From contig NZ_OZ034788.1 of NCBI RefSeq assembly GCF_964028515.1, positions 1,426,001 to 1,490,000 on the forward strand: a stretch of 64,000 bases of DNA, in the 5' to 3' direction. Numbering within the stretch: position 1 is the first letter of the stretch; each line of letters starts with the position of its first letter. The position numbers were made by a program, and so were the translations under genes. This stretch comes from Wolbachia endosymbiont (group B) of Hofmannophila pseudospretella. GTDB lineage: Bacteria; Pseudomonadota; Alphaproteobacteria; Rickettsiales; Anaplasmataceae. The notes beneath the pieces were generated by a model. It did not search any database and was not told the origin of the DNA. It saw nothing but the letters and a program-made list of their open reading frames with translations. Below are positions 9,233-17,739 of this stretch, in pieces.

Positions 9233-10264
9233 ATGACAAAAATTATAGCAAAAGAATATACAGAATTTTTAGAGCAGCTAAAAGAGCAGATTGCTACTAG
9301 TCGTTATAAAGCAGCACTGGCAGTAAATAGCAAGCTTATTGTGCTTTACCACCATATTGGTACAGAGATCTTAAAACGCCAAAAAGAACATGGCTGGGGT
9401 GCTAAAATCATAGATCAGCTAAGTAAGGATTTAAGAAGCGCATTTCCAGAAATGAAGGGATTTAGTGCTAGGAATCTTACTTATATGCGCCAATTTGCTG
9501 CAGAATATCAAGATACTGAATTTACGCAGCAGGTTGCTGCACAATTGCCTTGGTTTCATATTGTAGTTATTTTAGATAAAGTAAAAGATCCAAAAGAAAG
9601 ACTATTCTATTTTCAAAAGGCTATAGAGCACGGTTGGTCACGTAGTATAATGGTGATGCAAATCGAACGTGAATTGTACAAACGTCAAGGAAAAGCTGTT
9701 ACTAACTTCAAAGATAAGTTACCTTCTCCCCAATCAGATTTAGCACATTATACATTAAAAGATCCATATATTTTTGATTTTTTGAGTATAGGAGACGATG
9801 CTCACGAAAGAGAAGTAGAAAAAGGGCTTGTAGGCCATGTAGAGAAGTTTTTGCTTGAGCTAGGGGAAGGATTTGCATTTGTTGGTAGGCAGTTTCACTT
9901 AGATGTTGGAAATAAAGACTTCTATATTGATTTATTGTTTTACCATTTGAAGCTACGTTGCTTTGTAGTAATTGAGCTAAAAGACAAAGATTTCAAGCCA
10001 GAATATGCAGGAAAAATGAATTTTTATCTTTCAGCCGTTGATGATTTATTAAAGCATGAGACAGATCAACCATCTATAGGATTAATTTTATGCAAGTCAA
10101 AGGATAACGTACTAGCTAAGTATACACTGAAAGACATAAATAAACCGATAGGGTTGGCAGAATATAAAATTACTGAAAATCTACCAAAGAATATAAAGGC
10201 AGCTTTACCAACAGTAGAAGAGCTAGAGGCTGAGTTATCCAAAGTTTCAGATCAGGAAAAGTAA
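9233..10264 (+). CDS. DUF1016/YhcG-type PD-(D/E)XK nuclease
   Basis: 343 aa. The N-terminal half (about 1-150) is the DUF1016 helical domain (RYKAALAVNSKLIVLYHHIG, FSARNLTYMRQFAAEY). The C-terminal half is a PD-(D/E)XK nuclease fold with D in DFYIDLLFYH and E-x-K in VVIELKDKDF (about residues 225-255). The start at 9233 is preceded by GAAAGGA with good spacing; the longer reading from 9182 overlaps gpW and lacks a site. Its stop overlaps the portal start (TAATG). It is a cargo gene placed in the head operon; a DNA-processing or host-exclusion role is inferred from the fold only. Confidence 0.87.
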   Translation: MTKIIAKEYTEFLEQLKEQIATSRYKAALAVNSKLIVLYHHIGTEILKRQKEHGWGAKIIDQLSKDLRSAFPEMKGFSARNLTYMRQFAAEYQDTEFTQQVAAQLPWFHIVVILDKVKDPKERLFYFQKAIEHGWSRSIMVMQIERELYKRQGKAVTNFKDKLPSPQSDLAHYTLKDPYIFDFLSIGDDAHEREVEKGLVGHVEKFLLELGEGFAFVGRQFHLDVGNKDFYIDLLFYHLKLRCFVVIELKDKDFKPEYAGKMNFYLSAVDDLLKHETDQPSIGLILCKSKDNVLAKYTLKDINKPIGLAEYKITENLPKNIKAALPTVEELEAELSKVSDQEK

Positions 10265-11682
10265 TGCTATTAAAATCGTTCAAGCAATTATTTAGCAAGC
10301 CAAAGATAAAAAGCTCAGCATGGGATGCAGCAGGTTCAGGAAGAAGATTTTTTCACTTTCAACCAGAGTTAGGAAGTATAAACAATTTGTTGTCTCAAAA
10401 CCTTGAAACTTTACGTAGTCGTTCTCGTGACATGGTGAGAAAAAATCCATATGCAGCAAATATTATTGATACGATAGTGAGTAACTCTATTGGCACAGGA
10501 ATAAAACCACAATCAAAAGCAAGAGATGGTGAATTTCGAAAGAAGGTGCAAGAATTATGGCTAAAATGGACAGATGAAGCAGATAGTAACGGAGTAAGTG
10601 ATTTTTATGGATTACAAGCTCTAGTATGCAGAAGTATGATAGAAGGTGGAGAGTGTTTCGTACGTCTCCGAAATCGTAAACTCGAAGATGGATTTTCTGT
10701 ACCATTGCAACTTCAAGTATTGGAATCAGAGCATTTAGATAATAAAACAAATCAAACTTTAGGAAATGGTAATGTAATAAGAAACGGGATTGAGTTTAAC
10801 AAGCTTGGGCAAAGAGAAGCATATTACCTATTTAAAGAACACCCTGGTGAAGGCTCGTTTGGTGAATCAGTGAGAGTGCCAGCAAATGATGTTTTACATA
10901 TTTATAGACCATTAAGACCTGGGCAAATCAGAGGAGAGCCATGGCTTTCTAATATACTGCTGAAGCTTTATGAGCTTGATCAATATGATGATGCAGAGCT
11001 GGTGAGAAAGAAAACTGCAGCAATGTTTGCAGGATTTATTACGAGACTCGATCCAGAAGCAAATATCATGGGAGAAGGTGAAAGTAATGAGCAAGGAGTA
11101 GCACTATCTGGCCTAGAACCTGGAACAATGCAGCTTTTAGACCCAGGAGAAGATATAAAATTTTCAGAGCCATCAGATGTTGGAGGAAGTTATGAAGCAT
11201 TCATGAGACAGCAACTGAGGGCAATAGCAATAGGTACAGGAATAACATATGAGCAGCTAACAGGAGATTTAACCGGTGTTAATTATTCATCCATTCGAGC
11301 AGGATTAATAGAGTTTCGTCGTAGATGTGCTATGCTGCAACACAACATTATGGTATTTCAATTTTGCAGACCAGTATGGAATAGATGGCTAGAGTTAGCA
11401 GTACTTTGTGGAGAACTCTGTATAGATGAAAAAGTAGTAAAAGCAGCGAAAGAAGAAGTAAAATGGATACCACAGGGATTTGATTGGGTAGATCCACTAA
11501 AAGATCAGCAAGCACAACAAATGGCAGTAAGAAATGGATTTAAGAGTCGATCGGAAGTAGTATCAGAAATGGGTTACGATGTTGAAGAAATTGACCAAGA
11601 AATAGCAGAAGATCAAAGACGTGCAAGCGAACTGGGCTTAAGTTTTGATTCTGAGGTTACTGCAAATCAAGAGGTGATATGA
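10264..11682 (+). CDS. Phage portal protein (lambda family)
   Basis: 472 aa, the dodecameric ring at the unique capsid vertex through which DNA enters. Family features are the early LRSRSRDMVRKNPYAANIID region, the central VPANDVLHIYRPLRPGQIRGEPWLS, and GTGITYEQLTGDLTGVNYSSIRAG, all typical of lambda-type portals. Length is near the usual value. It overlaps both neighbours by a few bases (TAATG upstream, ATGA downstream), so head proteins are translationally coupled. Confidence 0.93.
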   Translation: MLLKSFKQLFSKPKIKSSAWDAAGSGRRFFHFQPELGSINNLLSQNLETLRSRSRDMVRKNPYAANIIDTIVSNSIGTGIKPQSKARDGEFRKKVQELWLKWTDEADSNGVSDFYGLQALVCRSMIEGGECFVRLRNRKLEDGFSVPLQLQVLESEHLDNKTNQTLGNGNVIRNGIEFNKLGQREAYYLFKEHPGEGSFGESVRVPANDVLHIYRPLRPGQIRGEPWLSNILLKLYELDQYDDAELVRKKTAAMFAGFITRLDPEANIMGEGESNEQGVALSGLEPGTMQLLDPGEDIKFSEPSDVGGSYEAFMRQQLRAIAIGTGITYEQLTGDLTGVNYSSIRAGLIEFRRRCAMLQHNIMVFQFCRPVWNRWLELAVLCGELCIDEKVVKAAKEEVKWIPQGFDWVDPLKDQQAQQMAVRNGFKSRSEVVSEMGYDVEEIDQEIAEDQRRASELGLSFDSEVTANQEVI

Positions 11683-12743
11683 AACAACAATGGCTAAACA
11701 GCTGTGTAATGGTAGAACCAAGGAGTTTTGAGTTACTGTCACTACAAACAGGAAAGCAGCCTATCTTTAAAAATATAAAACATGCAGTAAGAAATAGTGA
11801 AAGAGGAATAATACCGATACATGGCATTTTAACTAAAAAACCTGGTGCATTTGATGAAATGCTCGGAATGACATCATATGAGCAAATAGAAGAACAAATT
11901 ACACAAGCATTAGCAGATAGTAGCATAGAGACAATTATACTGGAAATAGATAGCCCCGGAGGAGAGGTAAACGGTATATTTGACCTAGCTGACTTTATTT
12001 ATGAATCAAGAGCAAAAAAGAGGATAATAGCGATAGCAAATGATGATGCATATTCTGCTGCGTACGCTATAGCCTCTAGCGCTGAAAAGGTATTTGTGAG
12101 CAGAACCTCAGGAGTAGGAAGCATAGGGGTAATTGCAAGTCATATAGATCAAAGTGGATTTAATGAAAAATGTGGAATAAAATATACCACAGTATTTGCA
12201 GGAAGTAGAAAAAATGATTTAAATCCACATGAGCCAATGACGTCTGAAAGTCTGGAAAGCTTACAAAAAGAAGTAGACCGACTATATGAAATGTTTGTGC
12301 AGCTAATAGCGAGGAACAGAGGTCTTTCAATTGAAAAGATTCGATCAACGGAGGCAGGGCTATATTTTGGCGAGAGAGCAATAGAAATAGGTCTTGCTGA
12401 TGAAATAACAACATATTCAGAATTTATTAGGAGTTACACTATGAATTTAAACGCAACAGCTAAACAGATTGTAGACACAAATGAATTAATTGAAAAAGGT
12501 GGATGCAAAAAATGTCGAGGAGAAGTTTTAGAATTAATACGCTTATGTAATTTATCGCATATGCCAGAGAAAATAGGAGAATTTATTGAGCAGGGCATAA
12601 GTATTGAGCAAGCAAGGGAGGTTTTAATGGAATTACTTGCAGAGAGAACGAAAAAGACAGAGATACTGAGTGCAATACCGCAGAATTCAGGAGAAGAGTT
12701 GATGACGGAGGTAGCAAGGACTAGAGCGCAATCAAGTATTTAA
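11679..12743 (+). CDS. Capsid maturation protease, S49/SppA-like (gpC-type)
   Basis: 354 aa. Residues 1-240 are the S49 peptidase domain with the oxyanion region EIDSPGGEVNG (about 88-98) and nucleophile Ser of DAYSAAYAIASS (about residue 126). Residues 255-354 form a helical, charged tail unlike the protease domain. In lambda the equivalent tail is also made separately as the scaffold Nu3, and an internal start is visible here too (see 12441). It probably trims portal and scaffold during head assembly. Confidence 0.9.
   Translation: MKQQWLNSCVMVEPRSFELLSLQTGKQPIFKNIKHAVRNSERGIIPIHGILTKKPGAFDEMLGMTSYEQIEEQITQALADSSIETIILEIDSPGGEVNGIFDLADFIYESRAKKRIIAIANDDAYSAAYAIASSAEKVFVSRTSGVGSIGVIASHIDQSGFNEKCGIKYTTVFAGSRKNDLNPHEPMTSESLESLQKEVDRLYEMFVQLIARNRGLSIEKIRSTEAGLYFGERAIEIGLADEITTYSEFIRSYTMNLNATAKQIVDTNELIEKGGCKKCRGEVLELIRLCNLSHMPEKIGEFIEQGISIEQAREVLMELLAERTKKTEILSAIPQNSGEELMTEVARTRAQSSI
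12441..12743 (+). CDS. Candidate nested scaffold protein from internal start
   Basis: An in-frame ATG at 12441 inside the protease gene is preceded by AGGAG (12429-12433) at a 7-nt spacing, a better site than most in this operon. It would give a 100-aa helical protein corresponding exactly to the non-protease tail. This mirrors lambda, where scaffold Nu3 is translated from within gene C. The site is seen; the function is inferred by analogy. Confidence 0.5.
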   Translation: MNLNATAKQIVDTNELIEKGGCKKCRGEVLELIRLCNLSHMPEKIGEFIEQGISIEQAREVLMELLAERTKKTEILSAIPQNSGEELMTEVARTRAQSSI

Positions 12744-12820
12744 GTTTTTTTATAACCGCCGCGTACAACAATTACAAACATGGCGGTAAAACTAAAGGGG
12801 AAAATAAATGAGGAAATTTT

Positions 12821-13189
12821 ATGAGTTGTATAATCGAACAAAATAATCTAGGTGACTTATTAAAGTATGAGGCATCAAGTCTATATTCAAGAGACCAAAT
12901 AACGGTAGCCAAGGGACAAAATCTTAAACTTGGTACAGTTGTTGGTAGTGATAAGGATAACATGATTAAGATAATAAATCCAACTGCAACAGATGGTACA
13001 CAAACAGCAATAGGTGCGATAGTAAGTGATGTAAATGCGACAGAAAATGCCAAAGCAGTAATCATTACACGTATAGCAATGCTAGCAGATCATGCAATTG
13101 TGTGGCCAGCAAATATCACTGAAGAGCAGAAAAATGCAGCAATAAAGCAACTTGAAGCACGAGGGATCATTATCCGCAAGGGAGCTTAA
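12821..13189 (+). CDS. Head decoration protein (gpD family)
   Basis: 122 aa, trimeric decoration protein that stabilises the expanded capsid. The region DQITVAKGQNLKLGTVVGS…TDGTQTAIGAIVSDVNAT…VITRIAMLADHAIVWP is the lambda gpD pattern. It lies between protease and major capsid, the canonical place. A 12-codon reading frame with its own AAAGGGG site begins at 12808 and overlaps this start in another frame; it may affect initiation. Confidence 0.87.
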   Translation: MSCIIEQNNLGDLLKYEASSLYSRDQITVAKGQNLKLGTVVGSDKDNMIKIINPTATDGTQTAIGAIVSDVNATENAKAVIITRIAMLADHAIVWPANITEEQKNAAIKQLEARGIIIRKGA

Positions 13190-13226
13190 AAAAACTATTA
13201 AAAATACAAAAGGGGGAAAAGAAAAA

Positions 13227-14231
13227 ATGCAAAATCCATTTACAAATACAGCATTTAGCATGACGGCACTAACAAATGCGATGAATATATTGCCGATAAA
13301 TTATGGACGTGTTGAAAATTTAAATTTGTTTCCAAGTAGGTCAGTAAGATTTAGACATATTACGATAGAAGAACACAACGGAGTGTTAAGTTTACTACCA
13401 ACGCAAGTACCCGGAGCACCAGCAACAGTAGGAAAAAGAGGAAAAAGAAAGGTAAGAACATTTACGATTCCGCACATTCCGCATGATGATGTAGTGCTGC
13501 CAGAAGAAGTACAAGGAATAAGGGCATTTGGATCAGAGAGTGAACTTAAAGCGCTGGCAGATGTAATAACCGATCATTTGCAATTGATGAGGAACAAACA
13601 TGCAATAACATTAGAGCATTTGCGAATGGGAGCGCTCAAAGGAATAATTTTAGATGCTGATGGGTCAGAATTATTAAATCTGTACAACGAATTTGAAATC
13701 ACACCGAAAGTAGTAAATTTTGCCCTTGGAACAGCAACAACTGACGTAAAACGTAAGTGTCTGGAAGTACTCCGGCACATAGAAGATAATCTAAGTGGTG
13801 AATATATGACTGGAATTCATGCCTTGGTAAGCCCTGAGTTTTTTGATGCATTAACTTCTCATGCTAAAGTAAAAGAAGCATATGAAAGATGGCAAGAAGG
13901 AGCAGCACTTCGAAATGATATGAGGTCAGGATTTACGTTCTGTGGCATAACATTTGAGGAATATAGAGGGCAAGCAACTGACCCTGAAGGAACAGTAAGA
14001 AGATTTATTGAGAAAGATACAGGGCACTGTTTTCCAGTAGGAACAGCGAGCACATTTACAACATATTTTGCACCAGCAGATTTTAATGAAACAGTAAATA
14101 CACTAGGACAGCCACTATATGCAAAACAAGAGCCAAGGAGATTTGATAGAGGAACTGATTTACATACGCAGTCGAATCCATTGCCAATGTGCCACAGACC
14201 AGGAACATTAGTAAAAGTCGTTGCAGCATAA
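13227..14231 (+). CDS. Major capsid protein (gpE family)
   Basis: 334 aa from ATG 13227, the lambda gpE length class. I prefer this start over 13152 because it follows AGGGGG (13211-13216) and avoids overlap with the decoration gene. Family features: the N-terminal FTNTAFSMTALTNAMNILP, the E-loop region, and C-terminal GQPLYAKQEPRRFDRGTDLHTQSNPLPMCHRPGTLVKV. A 13-bp hairpin follows the stop. Confidence 0.92.
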   Translation: MQNPFTNTAFSMTALTNAMNILPINYGRVENLNLFPSRSVRFRHITIEEHNGVLSLLPTQVPGAPATVGKRGKRKVRTFTIPHIPHDDVVLPEEVQGIRAFGSESELKALADVITDHLQLMRNKHAITLEHLRMGALKGIILDADGSELLNLYNEFEITPKVVNFALGTATTDVKRKCLEVLRHIEDNLSGEYMTGIHALVSPEFFDALTSHAKVKEAYERWQEGAALRNDMRSGFTFCGITFEEYRGQATDPEGTVRRFIEKDTGHCFPVGTASTFTTYFAPADFNETVNTLGQPLYAKQEPRRFDRGTDLHTQSNPLPMCHRPGTLVKVVAA

Positions 14232-14233
14232 CA

Positions 14234-14286
14234 ATACTGGTAGAGTAACTACAAGTTGGTGAGGTACAAGAGGACTCTACTAGTAT
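14234..14286 (+). promoter_or_regulatory. Long hairpin after the capsid gene
   Basis: ATACTGGTAGAGT (14234-14246) pairs with ACTCTACTAGTAT (14274-14286): 13 pairs including one G-T wobble, with a 27-nt loop. No U-tract follows, so it is not a classical terminator. It may stabilise the capsid message or reduce downstream expression. Confidence 0.55.
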
Positions 14287-14313
14287 ATAACTTATTAGCA
14301 TACTTATGAAAGA

Positions 14314-14619
14314 ATGCAAGAGAATATTAAGAGATTACTAAAAGATTGTTTTGCCCATTTAGGAGAAGTAGCTTTGTATAAGTCGAAAAATAAGGCGTAC
14401 ATGGTACAAGTACTAAAGCAACAGCCAGATAAATTATACGAGATTGGTGAAGGACAATTTGTGGGAGAGATGCTTTTTCTTGAGGTAAGCATTTTTGATA
14501 TACTGAGGCCAATTGTAGGAGATATTTTTGTTATAGGTGATTGCAAATACAAAATACACACACCACCACTTAGAGATAAATCTGGAATGGTCTGGCGAAT
14601 CGAAGCGTATGGGGTGTAA
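14314..14619 (+). CDS. Head-tail joining protein (gpFII-like)
   Basis: A 101-aa beta-rich protein located where lambda carries FI/FII, directly after the major capsid gene. It contains YKSKNKAYMVQVLKQQPDKLYEIGEGQFVGEMLFLEV followed by VGDIFVIGDCKYKIHTPPLRDKSGMVWRIEAYGV, resembling head-tail attachment proteins. It is likely part of the neck. The next gene starts 1 nt after its stop. Confidence 0.65.
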   Translation: MQENIKRLLKDCFAHLGEVALYKSKNKAYMVQVLKQQPDKLYEIGEGQFVGEMLFLEVSIFDILRPIVGDIFVIGDCKYKIHTPPLRDKSGMVWRIEAYGV

Positions 14620-14620
14620 A

Positions 14621-15118
14621 ATGTCTGTGCATATAGAAGTTGAGGTAATAGAAAGTGTAAATGCTAAAAGAAAAAAAATAGAATTAGCAATAGTAAGAGC
14701 GTTAAACAGAACAGCACTATGGCTAAAATTGAAGACAGCAAAAGAAATTAGTGAGGAAAAGAAAAGTTTGATAAGAAAGAGATTAAGAATTTTTAAGGCG
14801 AAAACTAGCAGATTAGAAGTGTTAATTAGAGCAAATCTCTATGACATTAGAGCATCGACAATTGGTAAAATACAAAAAACAAGAAGAGGATCGAAAGTAG
14901 GAAAGCATGAGTTTATAGGAGGATTTGCAGCAGTTATGCCAAAAGGAAATAGCGGTATGTTTAAACGTGAAGGAAGAGCAGCATTGCCAATAAAGGAAAT
15001 TAAGTTGCCACTAGAACCAGAGGCTTCAAGGATAATAGGGAATTTTGTTAATTATGAGAGTGAGAGAGAGTTTGAGAAATACTTTAAGCATGAGCTAAAC
15101 TATATTTTAAAGGTATGA
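14621..15118 (+). CDS. Minor tail / neck protein (gpZ-like)
   Basis: 165 aa from ATG 14621; an upstream in-frame start at 14537 would overlap the preceding gene by 83 nt and is not needed. It is a basic protein with an N-terminal helical part rich in Lys/Arg and the segment IGKIQKTRRGSKVGKHEFIGGFAAVMP typical of phage minor tail protein Z. It is probably at the head-tail junction. ATGA overlap with the next gene. Confidence 0.65.
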   Translation: MSVHIEVEVIESVNAKRKKIELAIVRALNRTALWLKLKTAKEISEEKKSLIRKRLRIFKAKTSRLEVLIRANLYDIRASTIGKIQKTRRGSKVGKHEFIGGFAAVMPKGNSGMFKREGRAALPIKEIKLPLEPEASRIIGNFVNYESEREFEKYFKHELNYILKV

Positions 15119-15594
15119 CAAAGTTCTGGAAAGATTTACATCAAGCAATTTGCAGCACACTGAAGGAAGAAATACCGTCTATACAGACATGTGAAATTTA
15201 TCCATCGATAAGAAAAGAATTATTAGCGCCAGCGTTATTTGTAGAGCTTGTGAGTTTAGAATCGGGAAAAGATCCAGGAACAGAAGAATTAGCACTGAAA
15301 GCAAGATTTGAAGCACGAATTGTGATTGATAGCACAATAGAAAATGCAGCTACTATTGTCAGAACATTAGCTGCTGAGGTGGCAAAAGTTGTAAACAAAA
15401 ATACATGGAATATAAAAAATGTTTCACCAGGAGAATTTATCTCTGCAGAAATTGACGGATTTAGACCCGAATTAGATGCATATTTGGTGTGGATGGTTGA
15501 TTGGAGTCATCAGCTTCATTTAGGTAAATCTATATGGACAGAAAATAAGATTAAGCCACATACGATTATAATAGAAGAAAATGTTAGAGAGTAA
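15115..15594 (+). CDS. Phage neck/tail-completion protein, unassigned
   Basis: A 159-aa protein of the WO baseplate/connector cluster. The alternation of helices and strands (FWKDLHQAICSTLKEEIPSIQTCEIYP…LFVELVSLE…EARIVIDS) resembles tail-terminator or completion proteins, but I cannot assign a named family. It overlaps genes on both sides (ATGA upstream, 14 nt downstream), so it is part of the structural operon. Confidence 0.5.
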   Translation: MTKFWKDLHQAICSTLKEEIPSIQTCEIYPSIRKELLAPALFVELVSLESGKDPGTEELALKARFEARIVIDSTIENAATIVRTLAAEVAKVVNKNTWNIKNVSPGEFISAEIDGFRPELDAYLVWMVDWSHQLHLGKSIWTENKIKPHTIIIEENVRE

Positions 15595-16045
15595 TTTTGC
15601 TATTTCAGAGCTGCAAAGAAAGTTAGCAAACATTGTACGAATAGGAGTTGTAAAAGAAGTAGATTATGAGAAAGCAAAAGTAAGAGTGAAGATAGGAGAA
15701 CTTTTAACAGATTTTCTTCCATGGATAACTTCTAGAGCAGGAGAGGAAAGAAGCTGGCTACCACCAAGCATAAATGAACAGGTAGTAATATTGTCACCAT
15801 TGGGAGAGTTATCATTAGGAGTAGTACTTCCTGGAATATATCAACAAAAGTACTCTGCACCAGAAAATAAAAAAGAGGTGAGTAGCTTAACATTTCAAGA
15901 TGGAACAAAGTTGTCATACGATAAAGATAAACATCATTTAGAGATTGAAGTAGTAGACAAAATAACACTGAAAGTTGGGGGATCAAGTATAGAAATGACA
16001 AAAAGTGGAATAAAGCTGAAAGCAGAAAGGATCGACTTAAATTGA
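15581..16045 (+). CDS. Baseplate assembly protein V (spike)
   Basis: 154 aa. The N-terminal OB-fold region (IVRIGVVKEVDYEKAKVRVKIGELLTDFLPWI) and the WLPPSINEQVVILSPLGELSLGVVLPGIY segment are characteristic of P2 gpV-type spike proteins, followed by a beta-helix-like stretch (about 100-150). It is the central baseplate spike that bears the PAAR tip. The gene is complete: its stop lies 17 nt before the IS630 copy. Confidence 0.85.
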   Translation: MLESNFAISELQRKLANIVRIGVVKEVDYEKAKVRVKIGELLTDFLPWITSRAGEERSWLPPSINEQVVILSPLGELSLGVVLPGIYQQKYSAPENKKEVSSLTFQDGTKLSYDKDKHHLEIEVVDKITLKVGGSSIEMTKSGIKLKAERIDLN

Positions 16046-16062
16046 ACAAAGGAATAGTGATA

Positions 16063-17158
16063 CCAATTCCCACTATATAAAGAACAGATAGACAATAATG
16101 GGAAAGAAGTGATACTAAAGTAGATAAAATAGAGAGGTATAAATGGCATTAAGGTCAAAACTATTAGACGAAAAAGTTGTAAATTTGGCGAAAGAAATGT
16201 TAAAAAAGGTCAGAAATAACGCATATGTTTCAAAAAAGTTACAAGCGGTGATAGCAGGAAAAGAAAGTAGTATAAGCGCTGTGGCAAGAATATGTAAAAT
16301 TTCAAGGACTGCTTTGACTGAATGGATAAAGCATCTAAAATTTGGTAGAGTAGAAAGATTATTTTCCCCGTCTCAGCGGCGAAGAAAAAGCAAATTAAAC
16401 AAAAATCAACGTGAGCAAATTGAAATATGGGTAGAAAGAAATCCAAATATTACTATTAAGGAAGTGCAAATAAAAATCTCAGAGGAATTTGGCCTAAACA
16501 TTAGCAAATCAACAGTGCACCGTGAGATACAAAGGATGAAGTTTTCTTACATAACACCGAGGCCAATTCACCATAAACAAGATAAAAACAAGCAAGAAGA
16601 GTTTAAAAAATACTTCAATAAAATAGTCAATTCCCACCCTGAAAAGGAGGTATTTTTTTGATGAATCACGATTTGGAACTCATTCAAAAATCGGACACGG
16701 ATGGTTTAAAAAAGGGGTCAGAACACAGGTTAAAATGAAAATTGGTAGACAAAATTTCTATATCTACAGTGCGGTAAATCCAAGAAGTGGTAAGAAAATT
16801 AGCCTACTTGCTCCATATGTAAACACTGATTGTATGAATATATTTCTGGAGCAGATGTCGAAAGATTTAGGCACGAAAGAAGCCTTTCTTGTAATGGATT
16901 GTGCAAGTTGGCATAGATCAAAAAGTTTGAAAATTCAGGAAAACATTACCATCATATACTTGCCTCCTTATTCACCGGAACTGAATCCTGTTGAAAGGTT
17001 GTGGCAATATATCAAATACAATACTTTACGCAATAGTATCTACGATACCATAGGTTTACTTGAAGATGTTTTGTGTAATTTTATTGTCAATATTTCCAGT
17101 ACTACTATTAAACGAGTTTGTAATGTTTCTTATTTGTTCGGTCAGTAATGGATTTTGG
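16063..17158 (+). mobile_element. IS630-family insertion sequence, copy 2
   Basis: 1096 bp, flanked by TA at 16061-16062 and 17159-17160. It is inserted between the Shine-Dalgarno (AAAGGA, about 16048-16053) and start codon of the PAAR gene. The target TA was the first part of GATATGAGG, so the ATG survives at the right junction while the native ribosome binding site is now 1.1 kb away. Confidence 0.93.
16143..17148 (+). CDS. IS630-family transposase, two frames (copy 2)
   Basis: First frame 16143-16661 (HTH half), second frame from 16735 (DDE half, to 17148). The T7 shift site is at 16653-16659, preceded by AAGGAGG and followed by TGA. Reading +1 there joins the halves through FFDESRFGTHSK. 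The start has GAGAGGT upstream. Confidence 0.88.
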
Positions 17159-17159
17159 T

Positions 17160-17399
17160 ATGAGGTTAGGAGACTACTGTGGAGAAGCTATACCACATTT
17201 CTGCATTAGCGGAAGTAATAATGTTTTTGTAAACGGTAAATCAATATGTAGACAAGGAGACAGTTTTAGTGAAGGAAGAGCATTAACTGAAGGATCAAAA
17301 ACAGTGTTTGCAAATGGTCTTGGTATAGGAAGAGTAGGAGATATAGTTTCATGTGGTTTTAAAGTAATAAAAGGCAGTGAAAGCGTTTTTGCAAAATAG
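17160..17399 (+). CDS. PAAR-motif spike-tip protein
   Basis: 79 aa from the native ATG at 17160. A glycine-rich beta-sandwich protein with NNVFVNGKSICRQGD…TVFANGLGIGRVGDIVSCG…SESVFAK, the repeated PAAR pattern that caps the gpV spike and sharpens the puncturing tip. Because of the IS630 insertion it lost its own ribosome binding site; an in-frame ATG in the element end (17148) adds four residues. Expression is therefore doubtful. Confidence 0.8.
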   Translation: MRLGDYCGEAIPHFCISGSNNVFVNGKSICRQGDSFSEGRALTEGSKTVFANGLGIGRVGDIVSCGFKVIKGSESVFAK

Positions 17400-17401
17400 A
17401 A

Positions 17402-17737
17402 ATGAAGGGTATGGATGCTAAAACAGGAAAAGCGTTAGAAGGAATAGAGCACTTAAAGCAATCGATAATTGATATACTGACCACTCCAGTAAACAGTAGA
17501 ATAATGAGGAAAGATTATGGCTCAAGATTATTTGAATTGGTGGATAAGCCAATAAATAGAGATTTAACACTTGAGATATATGCAGCAACTGCAGAAGCTT
17601 TGGAAAAATGGGAGAGAAGGTTTAAATTAGAGAAAGTGAAGATAACAGAAGTAAAAGAAGGGAGAGTAACATTGAATTTAGAAGGTGTCTATCTTTCAGA
17701 AGGTAAGTTCATAAATATTAATGGAGTAGTTGTTTAA
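17402..17737 (+). CDS. Baseplate wedge protein W (gp25 family)
   Basis: 111 aa with gp25/W features: IEHLKQSIIDILTTPVNSRIMRKDYGSRLFELVDKP, including the conserved R-x-x-x-YGS. It forms the baseplate wedge next to gpJ. It starts 2 nt after the PAAR stop and ends 2 nt before gpJ. Confidence 0.9.
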   Translation: MKGMDAKTGKALEGIEHLKQSIIDILTTPVNSRIMRKDYGSRLFELVDKPINRDLTLEIYAATAEALEKWERRFKLEKVKITEVKEGRVTLNLEGVYLSEGKFININGVVV

Positions 17738-17739
17738 AA

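Noticed and set aside
12808..12846. Leader peptide gene before the decoration protein
   Set aside because: It has a good AAAGGGG site but only 12 codons; cannot be told from chance, so mentioned only with the neighbour.
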